Positions 61,992 to 64,000 of a DNA stretch of 64,000 nt are shown here, piece by piece. The notes under the pieces were generated by a model that made no database searches, was not told where the DNA came from, and saw nothing but the letters and a program-made list of their open reading frames with translations. The stretch comes from Sphingopyxis sp. JAI108. GTDB lineage: Bacteria > Pseudomonadota > Alphaproteobacteria > Sphingomonadales > Sphingomonadaceae. The translations under genes were made by a program, and so were the position numbers. The DNA lies in contig NZ_JACCCJ010000001.1 in the NCBI RefSeq assembly GCF_013410105.1, positions 1,178,001-1,242,000 of the forward strand, given 5' to 3'. Within the stretch, counting starts at the first letter, position 1. Each line of letters opens with the position of its first letter.

Positions 61992-64000
61992 CTAGAACTT
62001 GATCCCCGCCTCGATCGAAATGTTGCGGGTGGGCTCCAGATAGAGGATCGCGCGCGGAACGGGTGTGATCGGCGCCGGCAGGTTGAACGCGCTGCCGATC
62101 GTTTTCTGGTTGGTCAGATTCTTGCCGACCAGCGCGAGGTGCCAACTGTCGTCCTGATCGGCGAGCTGGACGCGAAGGTCGAGTTTCACATAGCCGTTCT
62201 GAACCCCGAAGATCGGGCTCTGGTTGTCCGAGTTGAAATATTTCGAACGGCCGGCGGCGACGCCGGTGATGTCGAGCTTCATATCGTCTGACATGTCGAA
62301 GCGCGCGTGCGCGGTTACGCTGCCTGTCCATTTCGACGCGTAGGCGACCGGATAGCCGGCCAGGTTGTTCGTCGCCGGGGTGCAGGTCGCGGGTTGCGAC
62401 GCGAGGCAGGCCGCGCCCGGATAATCGTCATATTTGATATCCGAATAGGCGGCCGACGCGCTGATGTCGAAATTGTCGATCGGGAAGATGCTCAGCGACC
62501 CTTCGACGCCCTTCGATGTCGCGGCGGCGGCGTTGCCGGTCAAATAGCTCGAGGTCGCGGGCTGATAGACCGAAACCTGGAGATCCTTGAACTTGGTGTG
62601 ATAGGCGGAGACGTTCGCGACGACCTTGCCGTCGAACAGCGTCGACTTGACGCCCGCCTCGAAATTTTCGGACTGCTCGGGTTCGAAGGTGAAGGTGCTG
62701 TCGACGGTGCCGAGCGTGTTCGAGACGAAACCGCCCGATTTCGACCCGCGGCCCCATGTCGCATAGAGCATGACGCGCGGCGCGACGTCATATTGCACCG
62801 TCACCGACGGATCGACATTGCCTTCGCTGATCGAGCCCTCGGCGCTTGAAATCGGGCGTATGGCGAAGGGCCCGTAAACCAGTCGCGACGCGAAATCGCC
62901 GTCCTTCTTGGTGTGGCTATAGCGCAGGCTGCCGATCACGCGCAGCGCGTCGGTGGCGTTGAACGTTCCCTGCCCGAACACCGACCAGCTTTCGGCATCC
63001 TGGTTGAAGATGCTGTCGATGCGGCCGAAATAGGGGCCGGTGAACACGCCGGGGATATTGAGGTTGGGGATGTTGAAGCCCTGAAATTGCTCCAGCTGAT
63101 AGTTGGATTTGTCGTAATAGGCGCCCGCTACGAATTCGAAGGTTCGGCCCGTCGGCGACAGGATGCGGATTTCCTGCGAGAATTGGTCGAAGCGTTCGGG
63201 GAAGGCGTTGTAGACCGAATTGGCGGTAAACGCGCCGCCGCTGTTCGGGATCGTCTGATCGAAGCCGTTGACGATCTTCGACTTGAACCAGCTGTAGCCG
63301 GTGACCGAGGTCAGCGTGAAATCGCCGAGCGCGAGGTTGCCAACGCCCGAGATCATCACCGACTTATTGTCGTTCCCCTCGTCGCCGAGCGCCGAGCGTT
63401 CGAGATAGCGATTGGTCTGCGGATCCTGGTCGCTGGTCAGCGGGCTCGACACGGTGATGCCGCCGATGACTTCGCGGTTTCCGTACTCGACCTTCGCCGT
63501 GTAATCGAAATTCGCCGACGGCTCCCACTTCAGCGTCAGGCGCAACAGCTGCGACCTGATCTCGGGATCGTCGTGATCCTTCGCGCGGTTGTAGATATAG
63601 CCGTCCTGGTTGACGATCTTGTACGCGAAGCGCGCGCCGAGCGTGTCGGAGATCGGCCCCGACAGATAGCCCGAGAAATCGGTGCCCTTGTGGTCGAAAT
63701 TGTAAAGGCCGGTAATCGCGCCCTCGAAATCCCTCGTCGGACCCGCCGACACGACGCTGACCGCGCCGGCCGCGGTGTTCTTGCCGAACAGCGCACCCTG
63801 CGGCCCGCGCAGCACTTCGACGCGTTCGAGATCGAAGAAGGGCGCCTGCGCCTGGCGATTGCGACCGGCATAGATGCCGTCGACGTAGAGGGAGACCGAC
63901 TGGTCGAAGGCGAAGTTCGCCGGCGGCGAGCCGAAACCACGGATATAGATGACGTCGTTGCCCGCAGTCGACTGGACGAAGACGTTCGGCGTGTAGTTCA
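61992..64000 (-). CDS. TonB-dependent receptor, N-terminus cut by window edge
   Basis: The visible 669 residues cover most of the plug (IYIRGFGSPP, VYVDGIYAGRNRQ-like YVDGIYAG, LERVEVLRGPQGALFGKNTAAGAVSV) and the whole barrel, ending in ISIEAGIKF with terminal Phe. The LRGPQGALFGKNT motif marks the group widespread in sphingomonad xenobiotic and steroid uptake loci. It heads a coupled operon with a SnoaL-like protein and a GST. The signal peptide lies outside the window. Confidence 0.95.
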   Translation of the reverse strand, partial: NYTPNVFVQSTAGNDVIYIRGFGSPPANFAFDQSVSLYVDGIYAGRNRQAQAPFFDLERVEVLRGPQGALFGKNTAAGAVSVVSAGPTRDFEGAITGLYNFDHKGTDFSGYLSGPISDTLGARFAYKIVNQDGYIYNRAKDHDDPEIRSQLLRLTLKWEPSANFDYTAKVEYGNREVIGGITVSSPLTSDQDPQTNRYLERSALGDEGNDNKSVMISGVGNLALGDFTLTSVTGYSWFKSKIVNGFDQTIPNSGGAFTANSVYNAFPERFDQFSQEIRILSPTGRTFEFVAGAYYDKSNYQLEQFQGFNIPNLNIPGVFTGPYFGRIDSIFNQDAESWSVFGQGTFNATDALRVIGSLRYSHTKKDGDFASRLVYGPFAIRPISSAEGSISEGNVDPSVTVQYDVAPRVMLYATWGRGSKSGGFVSNTLGTVDSTFTFEPEQSENFEAGVKSTLFDGKVVANVSAYHTKFKDLQVSVYQPATSSYLTGNAAAATSKGVEGSLSIFPIDNFDISASAAYSDIKYDDYPGAACLASQPATCTPATNNLAGYPVAYASKWTGSVTAHARFDMSDDMKLDITGVAAGRSKYFNSDNQSPIFGVQNGYVKLDLRVQLADQDDSWHLALVGKNLTNQKTIGSAFNLPAPITPVPRAILYLEPTRNISIEAGIKF

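Noticed and set aside
1..64000. CRISPR arrays, insertion sequences or prophage genes
   Set aside because: No regularly spaced direct repeats, transposase or phage structural genes were found; the xerC gene looks like the housekeeping recombinase.

Overview
The window is a high-GC chromosomal segment of an alphaproteobacterium, most likely a sphingomonad close to Sphingopyxis (inference). The evidence is the CarD regulator, the gene orders truA-fmt, hrcA-grpE, rsmI-yraN-gshB and acpP-fabF-mltG, four large TonB-dependent receptors (TBDRs), and the dispersed palindromic repeats in intergenic gaps. No plasmid, phage, IS or CRISPR signature was seen.

1-31.9 kb is mostly housekeeping: the 3' part of a proton-pumping pyrophosphatase, carD, truA, fmt, recR, def, hrcA-grpE, rph, rdgB, hemW, a XerC-type recombinase, a DedA protein, gshB-yraN-rsmI, a penicillin-binding-protein activator, infC (probably with an AUA start), a small TetR operon, an S10 peptidase, uvrB, a membrane-anchored repeat protein, acpP-fabF-mltG, an alpha/beta hydrolase, a 2'-5' RNA ligase-like protein and elongator tRNA-Met.

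32-52.3 kb, directly after tRNA-Met, is an accessory block built around three TBDRs. (i) A TBDR is followed by a PLP fold-type I enzyme with a Tat-like signal. (ii) A cell-surface-signalling operon runs ECF sigma, FecR, STN-bearing TBDR, secreted FAD oxidoreductase. (iii) A third TBDR precedes two tandem secreted M20 hydrolases, and its leader resembles a cobalamin riboswitch. Divergent to it lie a secreted zinc metalloprotease and an Lrp/AsnC regulator. The whole reads as a scavenging system for a peptide- or amide-containing nutrient of unknown identity.

52.3-64 kb is a second accessory block: a saccharopine-dehydrogenase-like protein with a DUF2269 membrane protein, then a catabolic cluster (VOC enzyme, two glutathione transferases, SMP-30 lactonase, carboxymuconolactone decarboxylase-like protein, two SnoaL-like proteins, two SDRs, an MFS carrier) ending in a fourth TBDR cut by the window edge. 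A near-palindromic operator candidate lies between the divergent MFS and SDR genes. The substrate cannot be named from sequence alone.
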